Below are positions 18,091-27,931 of a stretch of 64,000 bases of DNA, piece after piece. The stretch covers positions 664,558-728,557 of the forward strand of contig NZ_PDZC01000001.1 in NCBI RefSeq assembly GCF_002743375.1, in the 5' to 3' direction. The translations under genes were made by a program, and so were the position numbers. Source of the stretch: Sporosarcina sp. P34. GTDB taxonomy: Bacteria; Bacillota; Bacilli; Bacillales_A; Planococcaceae. The notes under the pieces are model-generated. The model did no database searches, had not been told where the DNA came from, and saw only the letters and a list, made by a program, of their open reading frames with translations. How positions within the stretch are numbered: the first letter of the stretch is position 1; every line of letters begins with the position of its first letter.

Positions 18091-19347
18091 ATGACTACTA
18101 TAAAAGTACAGCCCATCCACGACGTAAAAAGTCCTGTGGAACGAGATGAGCTTCTATTAAATCCACCGCAAAAACTACTGATTGCGAGTGCAGTACTTGT
18201 GGCGGTACTATTATTCGCTTATTTGCTAGCCACCCAGCATATTTCTCAATCGATGCTTCTCGGCATTGGCTTATTGCTTGGTTTCACTCTCTTTCATGCA
18301 CGCTTTGGCTTTACGTCTGCATTTCGACGCATGGCGTCAGTTGGAAACGGTCAAGCGATGCGATCGCATATGCTGATGCTGGCACTAGCGGTAACATTAT
18401 TTGCACCGATTTTAGCGTATGGTACGACATTCTTTGGCGGTCCGGTCGCCGGCTATGTTTCGCCTGTAGGCGTTAGCCTCATCGTAGGTGCCTTTGTCTT
18501 TGGAATTGGCATGCAGCTTGGCGGTGGGTGTGCTTCTGGGACACTGTATGCTATAGGTGGCGGACGTACTGTGATGTTCGTAACGCTAGCATTCTTCATT
18601 ATCGGCACTACAATTGGCGCATACCATTTACCATTCTGGACGGAAGAAATGCCTGCATTCGCTCCGATTTCATTGGCTACTTCCACTGGCTTAGGCTATG
18701 GTGGCGCTTGGCTTGTGTCGATTGCGTTATTTGGATTCATTGCGTGGACCACGTTGATTATTGAGAAAAAGAAAAAAGCGCCGAAAATGGCAGCTCTCCC
18801 CACTGAACGAGGATGGAAACGGATTTTCCGCGGATCTTGGCCTTTGTTTGCAGCTGCGATTGTATTAGCGGTGCTAAACGCGTTAACGTTACTGACGCGT
18901 GGAACGCCTTGGGGCATTACTTCTGCTTTTGCGTTATGGGGATCAAAAATTGCTTCTGTAATCGGCTTTGACGTAGCGAGCTGGGGGTATTGGCAAGGGG
19001 CCAACGCAGCTGCACTAGAAGCATCGATTTTCGCTGATTCTACTACTGTATTGAATCTTGGCGTGATTATCGGTGCATTCATCGCTTCAGCAGCTGGCGG
19101 GTTATTCAAATTCACACGCGTGACGGTAGGTAATTTTGCAGCCTCCGTCATAGGTGGTCTGATGATGGGCTATGGCGCACGTCTTGCATTCGGATGTAAT
19201 ATCGGTGCTTATTTCGGTGGCATTGCATCATTTAGCTTGCATGGCTATATTTGGGGGATTCTCGCATTAGCCGGGACATTCCTAGCATTGTATCTCCGTC
19301 CTTTGTTTGGATTAACGGTACCGAAATCCAATGATTCTGTGTGCTAA
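18091..19347 (+). CDS. YeeE/YedE family transporter (sulfur compound uptake)
   Basis: 418 residues, about 10 membrane helices. The family motif GGGCASGTLYAIGGG near residue 150 and the second half-motif GARLAFGCNIGAYFGG with FSLHGYIWG near residue 365 contain the conserved cysteines that in characterised YeeE relay thiosulfate across the membrane. Two tandem Sulf_transp halves are fused, as in the long YedE type. ATG 18091 lies 8 nt after AAAAGGG. No TusA/SirA gene is adjacent, so the exact substrate (thiosulfate or a related sulfur or selenium species) is unproven. Confidence 0.9.
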   Translation: MTTIKVQPIHDVKSPVERDELLLNPPQKLLIASAVLVAVLLFAYLLATQHISQSMLLGIGLLLGFTLFHARFGFTSAFRRMASVGNGQAMRSHMLMLALAVTLFAPILAYGTTFFGGPVAGYVSPVGVSLIVGAFVFGIGMQLGGGCASGTLYAIGGGRTVMFVTLAFFIIGTTIGAYHLPFWTEEMPAFAPISLATSTGLGYGGAWLVSIALFGFIAWTTLIIEKKKKAPKMAALPTERGWKRIFRGSWPLFAAAIVLAVLNALTLLTRGTPWGITSAFALWGSKIASVIGFDVASWGYWQGANAAALEASIFADSTTVLNLGVIIGAFIASAAGGLFKFTRVTVGNFAASVIGGLMMGYGARLAFGCNIGAYFGGIASFSLHGYIWGILALAGTFLALYLRPLFGLTVPKSNDSVC

Positions 19348-19372
19348 AGAAAGTAAACTAACGAAATTTGCA

Positions 19373-19419
19373 AAAAAGCACGAGATCCACGAAGTAATTT
19401 CGTAGATCTCGTGCTTTTT
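19373..19419. terminator. Bidirectional terminator between yeeE-like and pdxY-like genes
   Basis: GCACGAGATC (19378-19387) and GATCTCGTGC (19405-19414), extended inward by ACGAA/TTCGT, are flanked by A and T runs. Confidence 0.95.
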
Positions 19420-19431
19420 AGTATGTACTCC

Positions 19432-20271
19432 TCACAACAACATCCGCAAATACTTTTCAAAATTCACTCCCGCCTCTAACGGCGTATCATCTAATGCCGT
19501 ATCTTCTATGGCAGCAAGCAAGAATTCTTTGGCAAGTGTGATAGCCTGTTCCATGCCCATGCCTCGAAGTCGGCTACCCATCAGTACTGATGCAAATAAA
19601 TCACCAGTGCCTGAGTAGCTTTTATTATTGAATGGCACTGTAGTGAAAAGTGTGTCCGTGTCGTTAATATACATATTGCCAATAGTAAATTCCTGGCTGG
19701 GTGGCTGTATGCCTGTAATGATAATTTCAGCGCCAGTTGCTTGTTGAAGTAGCTTACCTAAATCCTCTACGATCTTCAGGTAATCTTGTTCATCTATGCA
19801 GCGGTGCAATGTGTCATAACTATAACCGGTCAACAAACAGCATTCGGTAAGGTTCGGCGTAATAATATCCGCACGCGCGACCAGAACCTTCATTTGTTCA
19901 AGAAGTTCTTCGTCAAAATTATCATACGCTATTCCATTATCACCTAGCACCGGATCAACGAGTAATAGCGTTCGATCGGTATAAAAACTCTCAAGAAATG
20001 TGAGGATTTGGCGAATTTGTTCTTTGCCCGTAATATATCCGGTATGAATACCGTCAAAGGAGACATGAAGCTTCTTCCACTCCTCCGTGTAGAGCGGCAT
20101 GGCGTTCGTTAGATCATGACAGTAATAGCTTGGATATCCCGTTTGTGCAGACAAAACCGCAGTAGGCAATGGGCATGCTTGCACGCCCATCACGGAAAGC
20201 ACAGGAATCGCGGCAGTCAGTGAGCATTTACCGAATGAAGACATATCTTGAATAATCGCAACTTTTTTCAT
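19432..20271 (-). CDS. pdxY: Pyridoxamine/pyridoxal kinase (PdxY/PdxK family)
   Basis: 279 residues of the ribokinase fold. The N-terminal VAIIQDMSSFGKCSLT and LPTAVLSAQTGYP, and the C-terminal anion-hole motif YSGTGDLFASVL with the catalytic Asp, are typical of pyridoxal kinases. It phosphorylates pyridoxal, pyridoxamine and pyridoxine with ATP in the B6 salvage route. The minus-strand ATG at 20271 follows GGAGGAATCCCC. Stand-alone gene. Confidence 0.92.
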   Translation of the reverse strand: MKKVAIIQDMSSFGKCSLTAAIPVLSVMGVQACPLPTAVLSAQTGYPSYYCHDLTNAMPLYTEEWKKLHVSFDGIHTGYITGKEQIRQILTFLESFYTDRTLLLVDPVLGDNGIAYDNFDEELLEQMKVLVARADIITPNLTECCLLTGYSYDTLHRCIDEQDYLKIVEDLGKLLQQATGAEIIITGIQPPSQEFTIGNMYINDTDTLFTTVPFNNKSYSGTGDLFASVLMGSRLRGMGMEQAITLAKEFLLAAIEDTALDDTPLEAGVNFEKYLRMLL

Positions 20272-20465
20272 GGGGATTCCTCCGTAAATCGCTATGTATT
20301 ATACGTATCATAGCATAAAAAATGCAGTAGATTGTTATGTGAGAACGAGTATGGATTATTTAGTGACCGATCATGATGTAAGAAAAAGAGAGATTTCAGC
20401 AAATGTTTTAAGTAGAATTTTTATCAACATCATGGGTTACAATTTCTAGTCTGGAGGGTATACAT

Positions 20466-21017
20466 ATGACGAAGACCAACCCAACGTCTTGAGTTCCAGA
20501 GATTGCGAGAGAAAGAAAAGTATATGCTATATAAAACTAGAATACAAAAGAAAGTAGGTCATATCTTGGCTCATCATAATGAAGACTATTCCAAGCAATT
20601 CTCCGAAAAAAGTTTTGGGATAAAATTCTTAATTTCGGCAAACAAGCAGGTGTGAAGTTAACGTATGGGACGCTATTACTGTTTTATACGTTTAAAAAAC
20701 CAACAGTTCCGAAGAAAGTAAAATCTACTATATTAGGGGCTTTAGGCTACTTCATCCTACCGTTAGACGTTCTACCAGATTTCACACCTATCGTGGGATA
20801 TTCTGATGATTTGGCGATCGTCGTGGGTGCTTTACTAGTGGTGGCTACATATATTGACGCAGAAACCAAACAGCTAGCAAAAAATAAGGTAATAGACTGG
20901 TTTGGTGAAAATGCTGTAAAAGATACTGAGTCATTGGATGATGAAATGGAAAAGAAGTTACAAGATAGGAAGGAGAAGAAGGCGATTAAGAAAAGGACGT
21001 TAAACACGAACGACTAA
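20466..21017 (+). pseudogene. YkvA-like DUF1232 membrane protein, frameshifted N-terminus
   Basis: The intact 121-residue frame from GTG 20652 holds the DUF1232 core (YFILPLDVLPDFTPIVGYSDD), which forms a short membrane hairpin. Upstream in a second frame are the usual preceding residues (NEDYSKQFSEKSF, then W-DKILNFGKQAGVK if one T is added in the TTTT run at 20613-20616). A good ribosome site (GGAGG) precedes ATG 20466, whose frame stops after 8 codons, so a second lesion lies near 20490. The protein may still be made in short form from 20652. Function of the family is unknown. Confidence 0.65.
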
Positions 21018-21435
21018 GTGCTTTTTCAAGGTTTATACTCATAGCTTTTTTACTGTACCGCTCCTACATTGAATTCCATTACATCATCTCAAATTAGTAA
21101 AAATAGAAAGAATCCTTTCACTGTGATGAATGAAAAAATTATAAGAATAGTAAAATAATTATACTCTTTTCTGTGGTATCATGGTTTAATAGTAAATAAC
21201 TTACTAGTTAGAAAGTGGTGAAAGCGTAGTAAGGATTGGAAATTCACTTCGGTTATAAGGTAATTTCTATTTATTTTTAGAAAGTAATAAGTCGCGATGG
21301 AAAGGAGGAAAGTTATACTAAAAGAAAGAATGAATCACTCATTTCAACCAATATCTGTTGTAAGCGGTTTCAAGCATCAAGGTAATGAAGTGTGAAAATT
21401 AGCGATATAGCTATCTAAAAAGGGAGTGTTGGAAA
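21018..21435 (+). promoter_or_regulatory. Leader region of the amino acid ABC transporter
   Basis: This 418-base gap holds a perfect cre site at 21359-21372 and an optional 32-codon frame (ATG 21297 to a TGA about 21395) that overlaps the cre. No S-box or T-box signature is visible. AT-rich promoter-like sequence lies around 21130-21190. Confidence 0.45.
21359..21372. promoter_or_regulatory. Catabolite-responsive element (CcpA site)
   Basis: TGTAAGCGGTTTCA matches the cre consensus TGWAANCGNTNWCA at every position. It lies 64 bp before the substrate-binding protein gene, so CcpA probably controls the operon. Confidence 0.7.
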
Positions 21436-22263
21436 ATGAGAAAATTTATCATGATGATCGTACTACTAACTGCATCGGTGTTCGTACTAGCTGCTTGTGG
21501 AAACAAAGACGACAAGACATCAGAGAACACCGGAGATCAAGAAGGCTATACATTAGTTAATGAAGGAAAATTCACGTTTGCTGCAAGTGGCGTGTATAAA
21601 CCGTTTAGTTTTGAAGAAGACGGTAAACTTACAGGCTTTGATATAGAAATTGGAAATGCGCTTGCAGAGAAAATGGGACTTGAAGCGAATCCCGTGACAA
21701 ATCCCTTTGAAACGATTTTACAAGGTCTAGTGGGAAATAAGTTTGACGCAATTATTGGTTCTATGGCTTATACAAAAGAACGGGCAAAGCAAGCGGACTT
21801 CACCAAGCCTTATTATTATTCAGGTGGAATGATTTTCGTAGCAAAGAATAACGACGAAATTACATCTCCGGAAGATTTAGACGGAAAGAAAATTGGCGTA
21901 GTAGCTCAGTCTACATATGAAGAGCCTGCAAAAGAATTATCGGATAATATTCAGTATTACAGCAGTGATGTAGTGGCATTAAAAGATTTAACAGTTAAAG
22001 ATCGCTTAGATGCAGTCATTACAGCGGACATCGTTGGGTATGAAGCGATAGACAATGGGTTTGAAATCAAAGAGGTCGACAAGCCGATGTGGGTGGAACA
22101 ACCTTCCATCGCCGTAAATAAAGAAAATCCTGAATTAACAAAAGCGCTTGATCAAGCATTACAAGAAATGATTGACGATGGAACGTATGAGGAAATCTCA
22201 GATAAATGGTTCGGTCGAAATTTACTTGATATGGACTTGGAAGGTGTCGAGTTGTTGGAATAA
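21436..22263 (+). CDS. Amino acid ABC transporter substrate-binding lipoprotein
   Basis: 275 residues. A lipoprotein signal peptide ends at LAAC (Cys21), so the protein is anchored outside the membrane. The type 3 periplasmic-binding pattern follows: FTFAASGVYKPFSFEEDGKL, GFDIEIGNALAEKMG, and DAIIGSMAYTKERAKQADF. It binds a polar amino acid; similarity to cystine binders (TcyA/YckB-like) is possible but not decisive. First gene of a three-gene operon with permease and ATPase. Confidence 0.92.
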   Translation: MRKFIMMIVLLTASVFVLAACGNKDDKTSENTGDQEGYTLVNEGKFTFAASGVYKPFSFEEDGKLTGFDIEIGNALAEKMGLEANPVTNPFETILQGLVGNKFDAIIGSMAYTKERAKQADFTKPYYYSGGMIFVAKNNDEITSPEDLDGKKIGVVAQSTYEEPAKELSDNIQYYSSDVVALKDLTVKDRLDAVITADIVGYEAIDNGFEIKEVDKPMWVEQPSIAVNKENPELTKALDQALQEMIDDGTYEEISDKWFGRNLLDMDLEGVELLE

Positions 22264-22295
22264 GATAAACTTTACTTATTTTTTAGAAAGTTGGT

Positions 22296-22967
22296 GTGCC
22301 GGTGCCTGAGTTTTTCCTAACATTTTATGATGTATTCAAAAGTACGTACAAAGGATTTTTACAAGCTGGTCTACTAACCATTGAAATCACGGCAATTGCT
22401 ATCGTCATCGGAACAGTGTTAGGCATCATTTTCGCCCTTATGAAAATTTCCCATTCGAAAATACTGCAGACGATTTCGAATATATACATCACGCTAATTC
22501 GAGGGACACCGTTAATCGTTCAGATTATGTTTTTATACTTCGGTATCACATCGATCATCGTGTTGGATAACTTCTGGGCAGGTGCCATTGCTTTAGGAAT
22601 CCATAACGGTGCATATATTGCGGAAATATTCCGTGGATCTATACAAGGAATTGACAAAGGTCAACGAGAGGCCAGTCTTGCACTGGGGATGAATAGTTCC
22701 TTGACGATGAGAAGAATCGTATTCCCACAAGCTTTACGACGTGCGATTCCACCACTCGGCAACCAATTCATCATTACATTGAAAGATTCCTCTTTAGTCT
22801 ATGTGATTGGTGTATCTGAATTATTTGGTTTGGCCAATCGTGTGGCCGCATCTAATTTCAAACAATTTGAAACGTTTCTCGTAGTAGGTCTTTATTATCT
22901 CATTCTCGTTCTGATTTTCAGTGCTCTATTAAAATGGTATGAGAACAAATTGGATGTGGATAAATAA
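22296..22967 (+). CDS. Amino acid ABC transporter permease
   Basis: 223 residues, five membrane helices, of the His/Glu/Gln/Arg/opine permease family. The EAA loop is [24 protein letters not shown], the contact for the ATPase, and [15 protein letters not shown] is the typical N-terminal motif. It starts with GTG 22296 (GTG 22302 is an alternative), and its TAA overlaps the ATPase reading frame, indicating coupled translation. Confidence 0.95.
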   Translation: MPVPEFFLTFYDVFKSTYKGFLQAGLLTIEITAIAIVIGTVLGIIFALMKISHSKILQTISNIYITLIRGTPLIVQIMFLYFGITSIIVLDNFWAGAIALGIHNGAYIAEIFRGSIQGIDKGQREASLALGMNSSLTMRRIVFPQALRRAIPPLGNQFIITLKDSSLVYVIGVSELFGLANRVAASNFKQFETFLVVGLYYLILVLIFSALLKWYENKLDVDK

Positions 22968-22981
22968 TGGGGGCGGATACG

Positions 22982-23707
22982 ATGATTAAAGCGGAAAATA
23001 TTCATAAATCATTTGGAGATTTGAATGTATTGAATGGTATTGACTTGGAAGTGCGCCGTGGAGAAGTAGTCGTTCTTATAGGGGTCAGTGGATCCGGAAA
23101 AAGTACTTTTTTACGGTGTTTAAACTTTTTGGAATTGACAAATGAAGGCGTTATAACGATTGATGGAAAGCAAGTAAATCAAAAGAAAGACAATTTAGCC
23201 AAGATCCGTGCGGAAGTTGGAATGGTATTTCAACACTTTAATTTATTCCCGCACAAAACGGTTTTAGAGAATGTAATGGAAGCACCTTTGATGGTTAAAA
23301 AAATGGATAAAGCTCAAGTGAAGAAGATGGCACTCGAGATATTACAAAAGGTTGGATTATCCGAAAAAGCCGAAGTCTATCCCAATAAATTGTCTGGTGG
23401 TCAAAAACAACGTGTGGCAATCGCTCGAGCGCTTGCCATGCAACCAAAAGTATTGTTATTCGACGAACCAACTTCTGCTTTAGACCCTGAACTTGTCGGG
23501 GAAGTGTTGCAAGTCATGCAAAACCTGGCAGAGGAAGGGATGACGATGATTGTTGTGACACACGAAATGAAGTTTGCCAAAAATGTTGCAGACCGTGTGA
23601 TTATGTTAGACGAAGGCGTTATCATCGAGGATTCTGATCCCGATACGTTTTTCAATCGTTCGACAAATACACGTACACTACAATTTCTCGAAATGGTAGA
23701 CGTATAA
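22982..23707 (+). CDS. Amino acid ABC transporter ATP-binding protein
   Basis: 241 residues from ATG 22982 (GGGGGCGGA upstream; ATG 22967 in frame is an alternative). Walker [11 protein letters not shown]-loop [10 protein letters not shown], signature LSGGQKQR, Walker [13 protein letters not shown] and H-loop VVTHEM are all intact. It powers uptake through the preceding permease. A short relic of a close paralogue is found at 31420-31515. Confidence 0.97.
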   Translation: MIKAENIHKSFGDLNVLNGIDLEVRRGEVVVLIGVSGSGKSTFLRCLNFLELTNEGVITIDGKQVNQKKDNLAKIRAEVGMVFQHFNLFPHKTVLENVMEAPLMVKKMDKAQVKKMALEILQKVGLSEKAEVYPNKLSGGQKQRVAIARALAMQPKVLLFDEPTSALDPELVGEVLQVMQNLAEEGMTMIVVTHEMKFAKNVADRVIMLDEGVIIEDSDPDTFFNRSTNTRTLQFLEMVDV

Positions 23708-23734
23708 GCGCAATAAAAAATCACCAGTCAAAGT

Positions 23735-23800
23735 AAACAAGAGTTACTTGGTCACCGAACATGTGTAACGTGTTCTGCGCCCTGGTACCTCTTGTTTTTG
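23735..23800 (+). terminator. Terminator of the ABC operon
   Basis: AAACAAGAG (23735-23743) pairs with CTCTTGTTT (23789-23797), with a nested GAACATGT/ACGTGTTC stem inside, followed by TT-rich sequence. Confidence 0.75.
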
Positions 23801-23933
23801 GATTTATTAGCTTTTCTGCTCCCATTCAGTCCGTACATATGGAATTTCCCATCGCACTATACGTGTTTATCTATTCGTTGTTGTGGTCATACTGCCAGTA
23901 GAAATGGAAAGCACTTTGTCGAGGAGGAATATC

Positions 23934-25580
23934 GTGGAAAAGAAACAACATAAACAGAACGAATCTCAAATGGAAGAGCGGGAAATTCTTACGACGCGCC
24001 AAGGGCATCCTGTACATGATAATCAAAATATCAGGACAATTGGCGACCGTGGCCCTGCTACGCTTGAAAATTATCACTTCATTGAAAAAATCTCTCATTT
24101 TGATCGCGAAGAAATACCTGAACGAGTTGTCCATGCAAGAGGATCAGGTGCGTTTGGCTATTTTGAAACATATGGGAAAGTGGGCAATGAACCCGTTGAA
24201 ACGTACACGCGTGCCAAAGTATTTTCGGGTGCTGGAAAAAGAACGCCTCTTGTCGCGCGTTTTTCCACTGTAGCTGGAGCTAAAGATTCGCCTGAAACTG
24301 CACGAGATCCACGAGGCTTTGCGGTGAAGATGTATACAGAAGATGGCAACTGGGATTTAGTAGGGAATAATTTGAAAATATTTTTCATTCGAGATGCGAT
24401 GAAGTTTCCTGATATGATTCACGCATTCAAAGCGGACCCTGCTTCAAATATATCGCATCCGCAACGCATGTTTGACTTTGTCTCTAGGTCACCTGAATCC
24501 ATTCATATGATCACGTTTTTGTTCTCGCCATGGGGAATTCCCGCGACGTATCGTCACATGCAAGGCTCTGGTGTGAATACATACAAGTGGGTCAATGACA
24601 AAGGAGAAGCGGTTCTAGTAAAGTATCATTGGGAGCCAAAGCAAGGCATCCGTAATTTAACGCAGGAAGATGCTGATGCTATTCAGGCAAAAAATGTTGC
24701 CCACGCGACGCAAGATTTATCTGAAGCCATCGAACGTAAAGAGTTTCCTGAATGGGAGCTCTTCGTGCAAATTATGGAAGATGGCTACCACCCAGAACTG
24801 GATTTTGATCCACTTGATGATACAAAGCTTTGGCCGGAAGAACAGTTTCCTTGGCTGCCTGTAGGCAAAATGGTATTGGATCGCAACCCCGATGATTTCC
24901 ATATGGACATAGAGCAAGCGGCTTTTGGAACTGGCGTGCTTGTAGATGGAATGGATTTTTCAGACGACAAAATGCTTCAAGGCCGTACATTCTCATATTC
25001 CGATACACAACGTTATCGTATTGGTACGAATTATCTCCAGTTACCTGTCAATGCACCCAAAAAAGAAGTTCGGACAAACCAGCAACGCGGTCAAATGGAT
25101 AATCGTGACACCAACGAGTCAGGTGAAAATCCGCACATCAATTATGAACCATCTATGCTTGGTGGATTTCAAGAAGAAAAAGGGGAAAGTCGGCCTCCGC
25201 ATCGACCTACGTATAATGCAGCGGCGATGAGCGCACCGATTGATCGACCCAATAATTATGGTCAGGCAGGCGAGACGTTCCGACAGTTTAAGAAGTGGGA
25301 ACGAGAGGAATTAATCAACAACCTTTCAGAAGCGCTAGCCGTGTGTGACGTACGCATACAAAAGGCGATGATCGACCACTTCACGCAAGCGGATTTTGAA
25401 TACGGGCGTCTTGTAGAAGAGGGGATTGAACAGAAAATGAAAGAACTAGAAGGAGTGGAGGCGGAATCTAACGTCCCAGGTCGTGGAGCCGGTCAATCGA
25501 AATTTGGACAAGGCACGCCTGATTCTAAACAAGCTGTGAAAGACGCAACGGAAAAAGGCCATAAAGCAGATCCTTATTGA
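23934..25580 (+). CDS. katA: Catalase (monofunctional, heme)
   Basis: 548 residues from GTG 23934, which follows GAGGAGGA (23921-23928). The active-site His67 is in [14 protein letters not shown], the distal Asn in [20 protein letters not shown] and following NN, and the proximal heme-binding Tyr in [12 protein letters not shown]. It breaks down hydrogen peroxide in the cytoplasm. The C-terminal tail is Gly/Lys-rich. No clear PerR box was found upstream. Assignment as KatA rather than KatX rests on overall size only. Confidence 0.95.
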   Translation: MEKKQHKQNESQMEEREILTTRQGHPVHDNQNIRTIGDRGPATLENYHFIEKISHFDREEIPERVVHARGSGAFGYFETYGKVGNEPVETYTRAKVFSGAGKRTPLVARFSTVAGAKDSPETARDPRGFAVKMYTEDGNWDLVGNNLKIFFIRDAMKFPDMIHAFKADPASNISHPQRMFDFVSRSPESIHMITFLFSPWGIPATYRHMQGSGVNTYKWVNDKGEAVLVKYHWEPKQGIRNLTQEDADAIQAKNVAHATQDLSEAIERKEFPEWELFVQIMEDGYHPELDFDPLDDTKLWPEEQFPWLPVGKMVLDRNPDDFHMDIEQAAFGTGVLVDGMDFSDDKMLQGRTFSYSDTQRYRIGTNYLQLPVNAPKKEVRTNQQRGQMDNRDTNESGENPHINYEPSMLGGFQEEKGESRPPHRPTYNAAAMSAPIDRPNNYGQAGETFRQFKKWEREELINNLSEALAVCDVRIQKAMIDHFTQADFEYGRLVEEGIEQKMKELEGVEAESNVPGRGAGQSKFGQGTPDSKQAVKDATEKGHKADPY

Positions 25581-25624
25581 TGATCAGGCTAAACCTTTAG
25601 TTCACTAAATATAGAACAAATAAG

Positions 25625-25691
25625 CACCTATATAGGCAGCAAACGCTATGGTGGATGTACATGCGTTTCTGCTGTATATAGGTGTGTTTTT
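25625..25691 (+). terminator. Terminator of the catalase gene
   Basis: A 22-bp near-perfect stem, CACCTATATAGGCAGC... (25625-25646) with its complement (25663-25684), is followed by TGTTTTTTT. Confidence 0.92.
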
Positions 25692-25732
25692 TTATGGCCC
25701 GCCTTCTGTCCACTTGTTCGATCACTAGGAAC

Positions 25733-25855
25733 CATTCAATTTTGCATATTTCGGCTTCAGTTATACACTGAGTCTCATATCTTACTAACAGAATAGTTAG
25801 AAAAATTTACGAGAAAATGGTATACTTCATACTATGAAGTATGAGAAAACAAAGC
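25733..25855 (+). repeat. Solo copy of the upstream region of Rpn-type genes
   Basis: This stretch, including CTAACAGAATAGTTAG (25785-25800), GAAAAATTTACGAGAAAATG and a -10-like TATACTTCAT, is homologous to the sequences directly before the two Rpn genes (29456-29524 and 39903-39971). No Rpn gene follows here; a small membrane-protein gene does. Confidence 0.7.
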
Positions 25856-25944
25856 GAATGTAATTCTCAACATAACGGATTGAAATACGCTAATTAAATA
25901 GAAGAATCACGTACAACCCATTAAAAAGATTGGGAGGTGACGAT

Positions 25945-26151
25945 ATGAATAATTCCTTTTGGATTCCGTTACTGGTTTCATTTGGAACGATGATATTCCT
26001 ATATTTTCTAGGCTTTTTAGCGAATATAGACCTTCTACTATTTAAACTTTCACTGTCATATACTGAAATTTCATTGCTACCTATTTTTGTAGGTATGATA
26101 ATGGGGTTTATAAGTGAACGTATGATCAAGTGGAGAGCACGTGCCAGCTAA
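25945..26151 (+). CDS. Small two-helix membrane protein, unknown function
   Basis: 68 residues with two hydrophobic helices (PLLVSFGTMIFLYFLGFL and SLLPIFVGMIMGFI) and a basic C-terminus (RMIKWRARAS). GGGAGGTGA precedes ATG 25945. Its last four bases overlap the broken 3' end of the convergent AI-2E exporter gene. No family recognised. Confidence 0.55.
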   Translation: MNNSFWIPLLVSFGTMIFLYFLGFLANIDLLLFKLSLSYTEISLLPIFVGMIMGFISERMIKWRARAS

Positions 26152-26870
26152 CAAGGGGAAGATCTTCTATACAAAGGGGAGCGTACTGCATGAATATCTG
26201 TAAAGAAGATGAAGTCACTAGTCTTTATCGGTAGAAGTTTCATTGTATGATACGGTAAATCACGGCCGTCTTTCAATAAAAAGAATAAAAGAACTGGCAT
26301 AGTCAGCAATGCGATGACCACATTGGTAACCGTGCCGAGTACGCTGCCAATCCCCAAGAAAGCAGAGTCTATGAAGCCATTTGTTTGCTCTGTTATCGAC
26401 TTGATGATCCTTGGATCCATATCGTCCAACTTACCTTGCAGTTGAGAAAATATAGTACTACTCAACAAGCTGTCAAATTGTTCTACTAATCTAGTCCAAT
26501 ATCCAGGCCAGTTTTGAATAAGGCTTGTAGCTTGTTCGCGTATAATCGGAATCAGTATGATAATACCCCATGCGACTAAACCACTAATGACCGCGAAGAC
26601 GAGTGCAATCCCCCAAACACGCTTGATCTTCTTTCTTTCCATCATATCGATCAATGGATTTAATAAGTAAAAGAGAATCCCTGCCATTATGATAGGTAAG
26701 GCCACTACGCCGAGAAACTCTTTGACGAAATGAAACATATACATCACTTTTGAAAAAACTAGGAAGTTCAATAAAATTAATAGCGAAATTAATAAGATGG
26801 CAACTACTTTATTATCCAAAAACCAGTTTCTGAACCAAGTAGTCATCGTTTGGATTTTATCATTTTCCAT
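26148..26870 (-). pseudogene. AI-2E family transporter, C-terminally truncated
   Basis: 240 residues remain of a family that is normally about 350-390. The first ~215 residues are normal (four helices including LGVVALPIIMAGILFYLLNP and VVIALLTMPVLLFFLLKDGR), then sequence breaks off after LLPIKTSDF and ends in an unrelated tail. The missing part carries the last three or four helices. The start is ATG 26870 after AGAGGTG on the minus strand. It lies beside the solo Rpn leader copy, which suggests a deletion or rearrangement at this point. Confidence 0.75.
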
Positions 26871-26931
26871 ATCCTGCACCTCTTCTTGTGAAATAAACTA
26901 TAGTTTACTGCAGGTGGATCGAGAATCTGCT

Positions 26932-27615
26932 TTACGTTTCACCAGAAAGCCGTTCGCTAGTATTTACGTCTTGACCCGCCACTCGCTTTTCAAAAGTCTT
27001 CCGCCAGCTAGGCGACAACTCCACTACTTCCAGCAAACGACGAACCGCTTCCAAATCTTGCTTGTCATGATGCATCAGCCGATTCGCTTCCGCTACTGAA
27101 ATAGCATGGGCTTGGCGTGTTAAAGGAACTAACATATCCGTCGGGGAAACCATGCCTTCACGCAACACGCGGAAATAAAAGCCTGTAAAACCTGTATCTT
27201 GTACAAGAAGCGGCAGCTCTTTTCGTTCGTAGACAAGCGCTAACTTAAAACAAGGCTGACGGGGTTGACTCACTTGAACAATCGCTTCACCGAGCAAAAA
27301 GGAGTCTCCAATACAGACATCTTCCTCTGTCATTCCAGCGATCGTAAGATTTTCACCAAATGCACCGTGCGACAGCATTCTTTCCAACGTGTTTTCCCAA
27401 TGACTATAATGTTCATACGGATACACACAAACAGCCTTGTGAACACCTCCGTGATGAACGAGATCACCTTGACCGTCGCCGGTAAAATTGGTACGGGATA
27501 AAAATACTGCTTGCTGTATGTGCTGTTTAAAAAAGCCGGTTGTAATTGATTTCTTTCCGAATTCCATATCTTTCGGTTTTCCAACATTTAATGAAAGAAT
27601 CTCCACTTTTTTCAT
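26932..27615 (-). CDS. MOSC domain protein (YiiM-like)
   Basis: 227 residues. The MOSC core is visible as HHGGVHKAVCVYPYEHY, GAFGENLTIAGM and QVSQPRQPCFKLAL, where the Cys is the presumed sulfur/molybdopterin ligand. The C-terminal helical extension with KTFEKR is typical of YiiM, which reduces N-hydroxylated compounds with molybdenum cofactor. ATG 27615 follows GGAGGT on the minus strand. A 52-bp diverged duplicate of part of this gene lies at 30565-30616. Confidence 0.9.
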   Translation of the reverse strand: MKKVEILSLNVGKPKDMEFGKKSITTGFFKQHIQQAVFLSRTNFTGDGQGDLVHHGGVHKAVCVYPYEHYSHWENTLERMLSHGAFGENLTIAGMTEEDVCIGDSFLLGEAIVQVSQPRQPCFKLALVYERKELPLLVQDTGFTGFYFRVLREGMVSPTDMLVPLTRQAHAISVAEANRLMHHDKQDLEAVRRLLEVVELSPSWRKTFEKRVAGQDVNTSERLSGET

Positions 27616-27827
27616 GAAATCTACCTCCAGTAGTATGAATATATCACGTAGGTATAAGTGTATCACTATCATTAGAACTTCGTATATATCTTTAGGGTTT
27701 AGGACTTCCAGGTGATTGAAGTCAAACAATCATATATAATGAAGGTTCCATTAAATATATCCCAGCGAAACGATCCAAGCTACTTATCATAATTAAAGCA
27801 TAATTTGAATATATAAAATGAAAAATG

Positions 27828-27873
27828 AAAGAGCGTGTCCCCTAGGTAACTAACCTAGAAGACACGCTCTTTT
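27828..27873. terminator. Bidirectional terminator between MOSC and adhP regions
   Basis: AAAGAGCGTGTC (27828-27839) and GACACGCTCTTT (27861-27872), with inner TAGGTTA/TAACCTA-type pairing. Confidence 0.85.
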
Positions 27874-27931
27874 ATATGAAACTATATATTAGAAAGGAAT
27901 CTACTGTTACTCACAGCAACTACACAAGAAA

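Noticed and set aside
18696..19151. 151-codon frame antisense to the YeeE/YedE gene
   Set aside because: Shadow of the membrane-protein gene; composition Ala/Asn/Pro-rich and no ribosome site.
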